From positions 1 through 53,053 of the forward strand of contig CAYTBT010000020.1 in assembly GCA_964436125.1 (NCBI GenBank): DNA of 53,053 nt. The letters run 5' to 3'. Both the position numbers and the translations under genes were made by a program. The notes under the pieces were generated by a model. That model ran no database searches and had not been told where the DNA came from. It worked only from the letters and a program-made list of their open reading frames with translations. Each line of letters opens with the position of its first letter. The first letter of the stretch is position 1. This document shows positions 35,132 to 42,844 of this stretch, one piece after another. This DNA comes from CAYRFF01 sp964436125. GTDB lineage: Bacteria > Bacteroidota > Bacteroidia > Chitinophagales > Saprospiraceae.

Positions 35132-36364
35132 TTACCTCTGAATAAGTGTGACAAATGCATCGGGATAGCCCATTGTATGTACGTATTTGAGCTTGTTTTT
35201 GATCGTGTCTTCCTTTTCTGATGCACCACAATAATATTTATACAGGTTCCCTACTTTCTTTACCTCTACGGTCTTAAATTGAGAGTAAATCTTATGTGAT
35301 GAAGGAATCTTGGTCGATGTGGCAAATAGTTGAATAGCATAAACCTTATCCTCATTAGGTAGCTTTTCCTTGCTAGGCGCCTTGTCCTTGCCTGGTGCTT
35401 TGTCCTCGGAATTGCCCTCAGTTTTATTCTGCACTTTCTCCGCAATATTACTCGCTTTCTTCCGCTGTTCAACAACAGAGGAGTTGAGGTAATCTCTATA
35501 ATTGCTTAAAGCTTTCACAAATGACGCTGCAACCTGGTTCTGCCCTGCATCGCTCATAAGATAGGCTTCCTCACGCTTATTGGACAAGAAACCAAGCTCG
35601 ACAAGGACGCTAGGCATTGTTGTTTCCCTGAGCACGAGGAAGCCCGCTTGCTTTACCCCACGTGATTTCCTACTCTTATTCTTGATGAATTGATGTTCAA
35701 CAAAATTTGCAAATGTGATTGCATGCTCGAGATTGGCATCTTGATACATCGATTGAATAATATAATTCTCCGTTGAATTCATGTCAAAGTTCTCGTAGTT
35801 CTCCTCATAGTTCTCCTCGTAAAATATCACGGAATTCTCTCGCATCGCAATTGCTAGGTTGTCATCTGCACGATATAAACCTAAAACAAATGATTCAGTC
35901 CCATAAACGTATGGTTTATTGGGCACGTAATTACAATGAATAGAGATAAATAAATCGGCATCATGAGTATTGGCAATCTCGGCTCGCGTATGCAATGGAA
36001 TGAATTCATCTGTTTTCCGCGTATAAATGATCTTAATATCGGGAAATTTTTCAGAAATTAATTTGCCTACTTTCTTTGCTACCGCAAGCACAATGTCCTT
36101 TTCCTTTGAATGCGCTCCATGACAACCGGGGTCTTTTCCGCCATGACCTGCATCAATTATGATAGTTTGTAGTGGATCTGTGTATGATTGTGCGGCTAGA
36201 TCCGTATTTTTGCCTGAATTATGATCGGTCTGTCCATCGATAGGGTTGACAGTGGATTGACCATCATATATGCCCGGCCTCTGTTGTGAGAGCTGTGCAC
36301 TATAAATATTTTCCGGACACAAAAAGATCCAGAGAAACGTTACTATGTAGAGTAAACTTTTCAT
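35132..36364 (-). CDS. N-acetylmuramoyl-L-alanine amidase with SPOR-like C-terminus
   Basis: The 410-residue product has a signal peptide (residues 1-22, ending YSAQ). The Amidase_3 domain (about 67-300) cuts the bond between MurNAc and the stem peptide. Zinc and catalytic residues are in IIDAGHGGKDPG, SKEKDIVLAV, ISIHCNYVP and VLVELGFLSN. An insert of about 40 residues, rich in Glu and Tyr (EENYEENYENF), lies after GTESFVLGLYRADDN. A Lys/Glu-rich linker leads to a SPOR-like domain in the last 75 residues (VYAIQLFATSTK, VGNLYKYYCGA), which would bind denuded glycan at the septum. It is divergent from lptD across a short intergenic gap. Confidence 0.93.
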   Translation of the reverse strand: MKSLLYIVTFLWIFLCPENIYSAQLSQQRPGIYDGQSTVNPIDGQTDHNSGKNTDLAAQSYTDPLQTIIIDAGHGGKDPGCHGAHSKEKDIVLAVAKKVGKLISEKFPDIKIIYTRKTDEFIPLHTRAEIANTHDADLFISIHCNYVPNKPYVYGTESFVLGLYRADDNLAIAMRENSVIFYEENYEENYENFDMNSTENYIIQSMYQDANLEHAITFANFVEHQFIKNKSRKSRGVKQAGFLVLRETTMPSVLVELGFLSNKREEAYLMSDAGQNQVAASFVKALSNYRDYLNSSVVEQRKKASNIAEKVQNKTEGNSEDKAPGKDKAPSKEKLPNEDKVYAIQLFATSTKIPSSHKIYSQFKTVEVKKVGNLYKYYCGASEKEDTIKNKLKYVHTMGYPDAFVTLIQR

Positions 36365-36422
36365 GATCGCAAATTAGTTATATATTATAAAAAATCATAA
36401 TATAAACGAAACTTTATTAAAA

Positions 36423-39113
36423 ATACAGGTCTATGTACATCTTTTCATAGCCTTAATCGTACTATGTCCTGCGAGTAATGCAGGAAGCTGTGCTTTATTT
36501 CAGCTACCCTTGAACAGTGATACAATAGAGCTTGATTCAATACTTACCGATAGTCTTCCGCCGGACAGTTCACAGCTGGATTCAACGGAAACAGATAGTA
36601 GTAAGCGCGCCTATCGCATTTCAGATGATGCTATTCAACAAGAAATATCCTTTCAATCGGAGGATAGCTTGTCTTTTAGTAACGTGGAAAAATATATTGA
36701 ATTATATAATAAAGCGGTAGTAAGTTCATCTCCGATGAAATTAAAGGCCGGTTTCATACGTCTTGATATGGAAACGAGCTTGATTCATGCCAAGGGGATT
36801 ACGGATAGTTCTGCCCAGCTGGCGCAATATCCCGATATGTTTATGGGTGAAGAAAATTTCAAGGCAAAGGAGCTTAAGTATAATCTACGTAAAGGAAAAG
36901 GTATTATCCTGCAGAGTTACCGGAAACAGAATGATCTATATATACGGAGTGAGAAGACCAAGGTCATAGAGCACGACCATCAACGGATCCTCTATAATGC
37001 CAATGGAATAATCACGACCTGTTCTTATCCTCACCCTCACTTCGGCATACGCTCGCGGAAGCAGAAGTTAATATTAAACAAGATAGCGGTAATCGGGCCT
37101 TCCAATATAGAGATAGGAGGCATCCCTACGCCTCTTTGGTTGCCATTTGGGTTTTTTCCCATTAAATCCGGGCGGACAACCGGACTTATTTTTCCACGTG
37201 ATTATGAATATTCACCTGAATTGGGATTTGGTTTACGGAATGTCGGCTATTATTTCCCGATAAGTGATTATATGGATATGACTTTAACGGGTGATATATA
37301 TTTACGTGGTAGTTACAGGGTGAGATTAAGGACAAGGTATGCCAAGCGATATAAATACAATGGAAGCGTAAACTTAAACTTTGCCTCAATCAAACACGAA
37401 ATCATTAATCGGGAAGCCGGTACGATATCTATAGAAAGGAAGCCATCGTTCGGAATATCAGTTTCACACAGACAAGATCCCAAGGCGGATCCCACGCGGA
37501 GATTCGGAGGGCAAGTTAACATCCAGACCAATAGCTATAAGGAAGATAATTACAACGATGCTGAAAGTGTTTTACAGAACACCTTAACTTCCAATCTGTC
37601 CTATACGCAGATGTTTTGGGATAATAAGTTTACTTTCACTGCCGGGATGACGCACTCTCAGAACACGAGTACACATGATATCCGGATTACACTGCCCAAT
37701 ATTGATCTCGACCTCAAGCGCTTGTATCCTTTTAAGCGCGAGAATTCTATAGGGAAGGAGAAATGGTATGAGGGCATAAGTTTTAAATATGACGGAAAAT
37801 TTGAGGCTCGATTACAGACCAAGGATACGATACTATTTACAGAGCAATCACTCGATACGATTCAGCTGGGAATGCTCCATGAATTTTCTACCGACCATAC
37901 CTTTGATATCCTGAAATATGTCCATGTGCGACCGGCGATGAATTTTAGTTCGGCATGGTATCCGTACTCGATAAGGAAAGAGCTTATAGATGAGTATAAA
38001 ATTAAATATGATACCACTTTCAATGATGCTGATGAGGTAATAGCCATAACACCGGATACATTGAAATACGGCATTGTAAAGAAGAGGAAGATAGAGGGAT
38101 TTCAGATGCAGAATTTATTCAATGCTTCAATATCCATGAATACGACCTTGTACGGTACAGTCTTATTTAAAAAAGGCTGGTTACGCGGCCTGCGGCATGT
38201 TGCCAAGCCTTTTATCAGCATGAATTATACGCCCAATTATCAGCGCTGGGGTTATATTAAAGAGCATCTGACCGACCTGAGAGTAGATGAAGCAGAGCTA
38301 GAAAAATACTCTATTTATGAAGATGGGATATTCTCACAGCCCGCTTTTCGGCCAACGCTGGGACTTTCCTACGGAATAAATAATGTCTTTGATGCCAAGA
38401 TCTTTTCCAAGAAAGATTCCAGCGAAAAAAATATCATGCTCTTGCCTCGATTGTCGATTAATAGTAGTTATAACTTTGTTGCAGATAGCTTTAAGATGGC
38501 TCCGATAAAGTTTAATGGAAACTTTTCTTTGTTTAAAGATTTCTCTACGGTGAGATTCAGCGGCGGATTCAGTGTGTATAAAAGAGATTCTCTAGGAGAG
38601 CTTGTGGATGAATATCTCTGGGAAGACGGGAGCGGATTCCTGAGATTTGAAGGGCTCAATGTAGAGGTTTCGACGGGTTTTACCTTTAAGCAACTCCGGG
38701 AGTTGATTGCGGGTAAAGAAGACAATTCTACAGAGGAGAAGAAAGGGCGAGCTATCCTATCAATATTTGACAAGTTGACGATAAGGCACAATATGCGACT
38801 CACATATAATAAGCTCGTCGATAGGGATACATTTTATATCAGTTCACATGAGATCAATATCTCAGGAAGCATTCCATTGAGTAAGAACTGGAATATAGAA
38901 ATCGGCCGGATTGGATATAGCTTTGAGCAAGGTCGTATAACCTATCCCGACTTGGGCTTCAGCAGGGACTTGCATTGCTGGGGAATGGGCTTGAACTGGC
39001 AGCCGGAACGCGGGACATATAGTTTTTACCTGCGCGTTGATCCGGGAACGCTTGATTTTCTTAAATTACCGTACAGGAAAAATCAGTTTGACCAGAGTGA
39101 AGCATTTTATTAG
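36423..39113 (+). CDS. lptD: LPS-assembly protein LptD, start codon unclear
   Basis: LptD is the outer-membrane barrel that places LPS on the cell surface. The first normal start codon is a TTG at 36510, which gives 867 residues without a signal peptide. Translating in frame upstream gives QVYVHLFIALIVLCPASNA, a convincing signal peptide, but no ATG, GTG or TTG lies between there and the stop at 36375. The codon at the right place is ATA (36423-36425); ATT at 36384 is another option. Downstream come an LptA/OstA-like N-terminal domain (residues about 100-230) and a C-terminal barrel with LPFGFFPIKSGRTTGLIFP. Cysteine pairs of the E. coli kind are not obvious. Confidence 0.85.
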   Translation: MQVYVHLFIALIVLCPASNAGSCALFQLPLNSDTIELDSILTDSLPPDSSQLDSTETDSSKRAYRISDDAIQQEISFQSEDSLSFSNVEKYIELYNKAVVSSSPMKLKAGFIRLDMETSLIHAKGITDSSAQLAQYPDMFMGEENFKAKELKYNLRKGKGIILQSYRKQNDLYIRSEKTKVIEHDHQRILYNANGIITTCSYPHPHFGIRSRKQKLILNKIAVIGPSNIEIGGIPTPLWLPFGFFPIKSGRTTGLIFPRDYEYSPELGFGLRNVGYYFPISDYMDMTLTGDIYLRGSYRVRLRTRYAKRYKYNGSVNLNFASIKHEIINREAGTISIERKPSFGISVSHRQDPKADPTRRFGGQVNIQTNSYKEDNYNDAESVLQNTLTSNLSYTQMFWDNKFTFTAGMTHSQNTSTHDIRITLPNIDLDLKRLYPFKRENSIGKEKWYEGISFKYDGKFEARLQTKDTILFTEQSLDTIQLGMLHEFSTDHTFDILKYVHVRPAMNFSSAWYPYSIRKELIDEYKIKYDTTFNDADEVIAITPDTLKYGIVKKRKIEGFQMQNLFNASISMNTTLYGTVLFKKGWLRGLRHVAKPFISMNYTPNYQRWGYIKEHLTDLRVDEAELEKYSIYEDGIFSQPAFRPTLGLSYGINNVFDAKIFSKKDSSEKNIMLLPRLSINSSYNFVADSFKMAPIKFNGNFSLFKDFSTVRFSGGFSVYKRDSLGELVDEYLWEDGSGFLRFEGLNVEVSTGFTFKQLRELIAGKEDNSTEEKKGRAILSIFDKLTIRHNMRLTYNKLVDRDTFYISSHEINISGSIPLSKNWNIEIGRIGYSFEQGRITYPDLGFSRDLHCWGMGLNWQPERGTYSFYLRVDPGTLDFLKLPYRKNQFDQSEAFY

Positions 39114-39142
39114 CCTGATTATAATTCATTTGGTGGCTTTAT

Positions 39143-39156
39143 CACCTGATCAGGTG
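39143..39156. terminator. Palindrome between lptD and asmA-like genes
   Basis: CACCTGATCAGGTG is a perfect 14-bp palindrome, flanked by GTGG and CCAC 5 and 3 bases away. It lies 30 bases past the lptD stop, in a convergent region, so a bidirectional terminator is possible. No T-tract follows. Confidence 0.4.
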
Positions 39157-39245
39157 TAACCACTTGAAACGATTGATGTAAGCGGCTTGGAGGAGATTGG
39201 ATTTGATTCCATATATAAGAAAGCCGGGATAGGAAATGCCCTTAT

Positions 39246-39258
39246 CATTTGCGTAAGC
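39246..39258 (+). repeat. CATTTGCGNAAGC motif copy
   Basis: Exact copy with N = T. It lies between the 3' ends of two convergent genes, lptD and the AsmA-like gene, where no promoter is expected. Confidence 0.85.
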
Positions 39259-39285
39259 TACGTGGATAGGATAGGACTAGAACTA

Positions 39286-41808
39286 TCAGAAACCTTCAAT
39301 GATTTCATAGCTTGGAGAGCCCTCAATTGCGTGTACTGGCGCATTTTTCCAGGTCTTGGGTTCTGAAATTGCCTTCAGCTGCGGGAAATCCTTTCTGAGA
39401 ATCGCTTCATTGCGCTTGCGCATGTTTATGCTCTGCTTGAAACTGCTGAGCACCTTGGATTTGTCGCGATGGTAGGAATAATTATTGGGAAGTATGCCTG
39501 TAATCGTATAATAGAGATTAAACCAGCCATTGCGCCGAGCAGGAATAAAAGCAGAATTGTCGTGAATCCGATGAAGAAGGACCTGACCGGCATTCAGCTT
39601 TATGTTGTAATCTATCCGATTGTCAAATGTATGGATGCCGTTCACCGTAAGGTTCATCGCGCTGGATTGAATGAACATAGCCGGAATATAAATATTCCTG
39701 TTGCGGATGATAAGAATGTTCTTCAGATGCTTGAAATGGATGTTTCGGAGTTCCTCTATCGCTATATAGTCAGAAAAGCCCTCCAAGAGTTCAAAGTTTT
39801 TTAAAATTCCATCTTCAATAGAAATAGAGCTGATCATATCGATATTATCGTACAGAAATTTTCCATCCTTATCCCATTGAAGCTTTATCGAGGTTTTCCC
39901 ACTTAATTTACCATCGAGGTTTCTAGATTGTATAAAAGTCTGGCCAAAGTTGTTCCACTGCGTGAATAAACGGTGTATGTCGAGCTCGTCTATATTAAAC
40001 TGACCGCTGAATCGCATCCTGTTTTTTCGATCGAGTGTGCCGCGCATACTTATGCCACCACCACAAGTGAGAACTTTTCCCTGTAGTAAAAATGTGTTTC
40101 TTTTCAGAAATAGCTCACCGGTAAAGGCCTCGCCCCGTATATCGCCGTAGGTTAAAGATGTAACTCTGGCAGTGAATTTACCTGTAGCTTGCGCAAATAT
40201 CGAGGGCTCTTTTTCTCCTGATTTGAATGAAGTTTCCTGCACTTGCGGCCCGCTGAGTGCTTCATAAAATCTGTATAATTCTTTTAATTTGAGTTGTGAG
40301 GACTGTAAACTTAAGTCAAATGCCAGGCTCTGTTTCTTCGGCTGGATAAGTGTATTGATAAAATTCCGTACTGAACCTTTAAAATGGACATCTGAATGGC
40401 CATATAACAATGCTGAACTATCGATAATCAAGATGTCGTCGGGCATAAGTTCACCTTTTATGAAAGGGATAGCCATTTTGTGCTTATTCAATGCGAGTCG
40501 GAGATCGTCAGCGGCAAATTCACCTGATAGCTTGTCATAGCTGACAGTATTGCCATCTGTCCTAAGGTTTTTAATAACAAAGTCCCGGATATTTATACGT
40601 CCGCCATAGACCTCCATGAGGGCAAAATATCCCTGAAAAAGCTGAAAGGGCAGGACACCGGAAAAATTGGCATCAATCTGCGGATTGCTGAAATCCACAA
40701 CGGTACAATTGCCGGAAAATGGTTTATCCCCATACAAGCCTTTGCAATTATTGATAAGGAGCTTTGTCGTCCCATACTTATTGATAGTGAACATCCCATT
40801 TATTTGCTTTAATCGAAGTGGGTGCGTAAAGCTTGGTTCATCCAATAGTGCGTCACTAGCATTGAAGCGCACACTGAATTGCGGTTGCTTATCCCGTGAA
40901 AAAACGCCCGCATATTCTCCCTTGAGCTGAGCATCCCCTTGAATCGTATAGTTGTGAAAACTTTCAGTAATGCCTTGAGGAAGTATATTCTTTATCTTAT
41001 TGAGGTTCCCTTTTTCAGTATTGAACTTAAGATCATAATATGTTGCATGAGCTTCATTGTTAATTGTCCCGGAAAGGCGAATATCGGATTGAGCGAGATT
41101 TAAGACAAGGGATTTGAAGTCATAAAAGCCATTCTCCGTATCGATGAATAAAGTCCCTTCAATATGTGTGGGGATATCGGCAAAATATTGAGCGTCCGCA
41201 GAACTAATCTCTTGGATATTGAGCTTTAAATCAGGGTATAAATCAATCTGCGATCCATTGAGCTTTCCACTCAGCTGTCCGGAATGGATAAGACAAGCTA
41301 CTTTTACCGTGCTTGTGGCATCGTAGTATTGAATAGCAACATTCTTAAAATATACCGAATTCCACTTCATTGATAAAGTGCTGCTATCACCATTGCTCTG
41401 AAATATATTCCAGTTGCCTTGGCCTTCTTGGTTAATGTGAACTTGAATACGTGTATTCCGGAGGTTAAGAGCTTTAAAGACATAATGGCCATCGATAAGA
41501 TCCCAAAGGTTCATTTCCAGACTCGCTTCCCCTGCCTGAATAAACCGGGTACTGTGTAATCCATGAATTGTAACGCCTTCAAGAACAAGAGATAATCGAG
41601 GGAAATTTGCAAATAAACTTAAGTGATAGTCTTGAATTTCAGAGGGTACTTTTAATTGCTCTTGGAGCTTTTTGATAGCTTGTTTCCCTATAGTAGGCTC
41701 GAGAAGCTGAAGTGAAATTACAAGTATGGCACTGAGTGCAACAAAGCCAATTGCTCCGCGGGTAATCCATTTACCTATTTTCTTATATTTTACTTCTTGT
41801 CGAGCCAT
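39286..41808 (-). CDS. AsmA-like inner-membrane/periplasmic protein
   Basis: The 840-residue protein has one N-terminal membrane helix (WITRGAIGFVALSAILVISLQLL, after a basic start) and a very long periplasmic part made of repeated beta-strand units, as in AsmA, TamB and YhdP. These large groove-shaped proteins are thought to help lipids cross to the outer membrane. The AsmA family start LEPTIGKQAIKKLQEQLKVPSEI and the C-terminal FKHLKNILIIRNRNIYIPAMFIQSSAMNLTVNGIHTFDNRIDY block, common to Bacteroidota AsmA proteins, are present. I chose the ATG at 41808; a longer frame upstream crosses the tRNA-Val promoter region and has no family match. Confidence 0.87.
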   Translation of the reverse strand: MARQEVKYKKIGKWITRGAIGFVALSAILVISLQLLEPTIGKQAIKKLQEQLKVPSEIQDYHLSLFANFPRLSLVLEGVTIHGLHSTRFIQAGEASLEMNLWDLIDGHYVFKALNLRNTRIQVHINQEGQGNWNIFQSNGDSSTLSMKWNSVYFKNVAIQYYDATSTVKVACLIHSGQLSGKLNGSQIDLYPDLKLNIQEISSADAQYFADIPTHIEGTLFIDTENGFYDFKSLVLNLAQSDIRLSGTINNEAHATYYDLKFNTEKGNLNKIKNILPQGITESFHNYTIQGDAQLKGEYAGVFSRDKQPQFSVRFNASDALLDEPSFTHPLRLKQINGMFTINKYGTTKLLINNCKGLYGDKPFSGNCTVVDFSNPQIDANFSGVLPFQLFQGYFALMEVYGGRINIRDFVIKNLRTDGNTVSYDKLSGEFAADDLRLALNKHKMAIPFIKGELMPDDILIIDSSALLYGHSDVHFKGSVRNFINTLIQPKKQSLAFDLSLQSSQLKLKELYRFYEALSGPQVQETSFKSGEKEPSIFAQATGKFTARVTSLTYGDIRGEAFTGELFLKRNTFLLQGKVLTCGGGISMRGTLDRKNRMRFSGQFNIDELDIHRLFTQWNNFGQTFIQSRNLDGKLSGKTSIKLQWDKDGKFLYDNIDMISSISIEDGILKNFELLEGFSDYIAIEELRNIHFKHLKNILIIRNRNIYIPAMFIQSSAMNLTVNGIHTFDNRIDYNIKLNAGQVLLHRIHDNSAFIPARRNGWFNLYYTITGILPNNYSYHRDKSKVLSSFKQSINMRKRNEAILRKDFPQLKAISEPKTWKNAPVHAIEGSPSYEIIEGF

Positions 41809-42137
41809 ACATATTAAAATATTCACTAATATATGATTATATCTTGTAAAGTGGATAGGAAAACGGAAACTTTTTGAAAAATAGTATGATATAGAGCTAA
41901 GAGAATAATTACTACACTGAATTGCTAGAGTGAAATACCTCATGCATGGATATGATCGCGTCGATGTGAAGAGAAAGCAATGAAGCAATGGAAACTTTTT
42001 TAAAATAGGGAGCAGAAGACAGAATAAATAAGGAACATCGAGGAAACGAAGGAGAAAAAATAAAAAAATCTTAAAAATCGCTTGCAAGAAATAGAGAAGT
42101 GTATATCTTTGCCTCGGTTTTCATAGTATAGTATTAA
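41809..42137. other. Intergenic region upstream of tRNA-Val
   Basis: 329 bases between the AsmA-like gene start and tRNA-Val. It contains the tRNA promoter at 42082-42111. Nothing else is recognised. Confidence 0.55.
42082..42111 (+). promoter_or_regulatory. Promoter of tRNA-Val
   Basis: TTGC at 42082-42085 and TATCTTTG at 42104-42111 are 18 bases apart, an excellent Bacteroidota promoter. It lies 26 bases before the tRNA. Confidence 0.8.
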
Positions 42138-42212
42138 GGGAGATTAGCTCAGTTGGTTTAGAGCACCTGCCTTACAAGCAGGGGGTCGTAGGTTCGAATC
42201 CTTCATCTCCCA
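42138..42212 (+). tRNA. tRNA-Val (UAC)
   Basis: The acceptor is GGGAGAT/ATCTCCC with discriminator A at 42212, the D arm is GCTC/GAGC, and the anticodon stem CCTGC/GCAGG surrounds loop CTTACAA. The anticodon TAC reads valine. The T stem GTAGG/CCTTC has one mismatched pair (T-T at positions 50-64), which is unusual. The 3' CCA is not encoded. Confidence 0.95.
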
Positions 42213-42215
42213 CAT

Positions 42216-42248
42216 AAGAAAGGGCATTCGGAATGAATGGCCTTTCTT
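42216..42248 (+). terminator. Hairpin after tRNA-Val
   Basis: AAGAAAGG (42216-42223) pairs with CCTTTCTT (42241-42248), and ATTC pairs with GAAT inside. It begins 3 bases after the tRNA and may stop transcription or guide 3' processing. Confidence 0.5.
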
Positions 42249-42427
42249 GCATTATGGGAGAAGGAGAAAGGAATGCGGGCACATTCTGCGTGCGAGATGC
42301 GCTCAACTTCTCTCCCTCAATATCTGCTCTCAAGCTGGGTCCCTGTATGTACGGCACAGTTTTCATTAAGAACATGGAAAAGTCTGATTCGATAAAAAAT
42401 TTCCGTTATGTTGTCCTTATGGGGTCA

Positions 42428-42446
42428 ATATCAGCGAAGCTGATAT
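42428..42446. other. Perfect 8-bp stem-loop
   Basis: ATATCAGC pairs fully with GCTGATAT around the 3-base loop GAA. It lies 400 bases before gyrB and has no T-tract. Confidence 0.55.
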
Positions 42447-42812
42447 ACAGCCCTGCATCGAGTTGAATACAGGACATATATTTTCCTTCGGGACAGATTG
42501 GTTGATTTTTTATAGCCTTATTTTCTGGTACATAGTTTTTGATCACTAGCTTGAAGTATTTTATCGTATCTTCCCCTGACTGAGATGTTTATCCCAGTTT
42601 TCAGGGCGCGGCTAAGCTTTATTCCCCCTGAAGGGAAGGTGGGGATAAGTGCGCTATCGGAGTTTTACAGATAAAAACGGAATTGCGGTAAAAATTAAGG
42701 CATTTAGTACATCATAACGCTGGATATAAGAGCTATTTAAGCAAATATTAGTGCAGGAATTAATATTATAGGTATAAAGGTATCCAGACTGTGAAAAGTC
42801 GATAAAAAAGCT

Positions 42813-42820
42813 TACCTTCG
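42813..42820 (+). promoter_or_regulatory. Possible -7 element of gyrB
   Basis: TACCTTCG differs from TAnnTTTG by one base and ends 24 bases before the gyrB ATG. No -33 element is clear. Confidence 0.35.
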
Positions 42821-42844
42821 CTCATCATTATAAGTAAAAAATTT

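Larger units (their letters stand above)
42213..42844. other. 632-base intergenic region upstream of gyrB
   Basis: This is the longest gene-free stretch. It has the hairpin after the tRNA, a perfect 8-bp stem with a GAA loop at 42428-42446, and a C-run/G-run pair near 42621-42647. I looked for tmRNA, SRP RNA and RNase P features and see none that I can support. Confidence 0.5.

Noticed and set aside
41809..42087. 93-codon N-terminal extension of the AsmA-like protein
   Set aside because: It is a Phe/Leu-rich translation of AT-rich intergenic DNA, starts next to the tRNA-Val promoter, and the family start is at 41808.
42172..42375. Minus-strand 67-codon frame crossing tRNA-Val, ending in GFEPTTPCL
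   Set aside because: This is the familiar false frame made by reading a tRNA backwards.
42621..42647. C-run/G-run pair (TCCCC...GGGGA) as a terminator or RNA
   Set aside because: The stem is only about five pairs, there is no T-tract, and no gene ends nearby.
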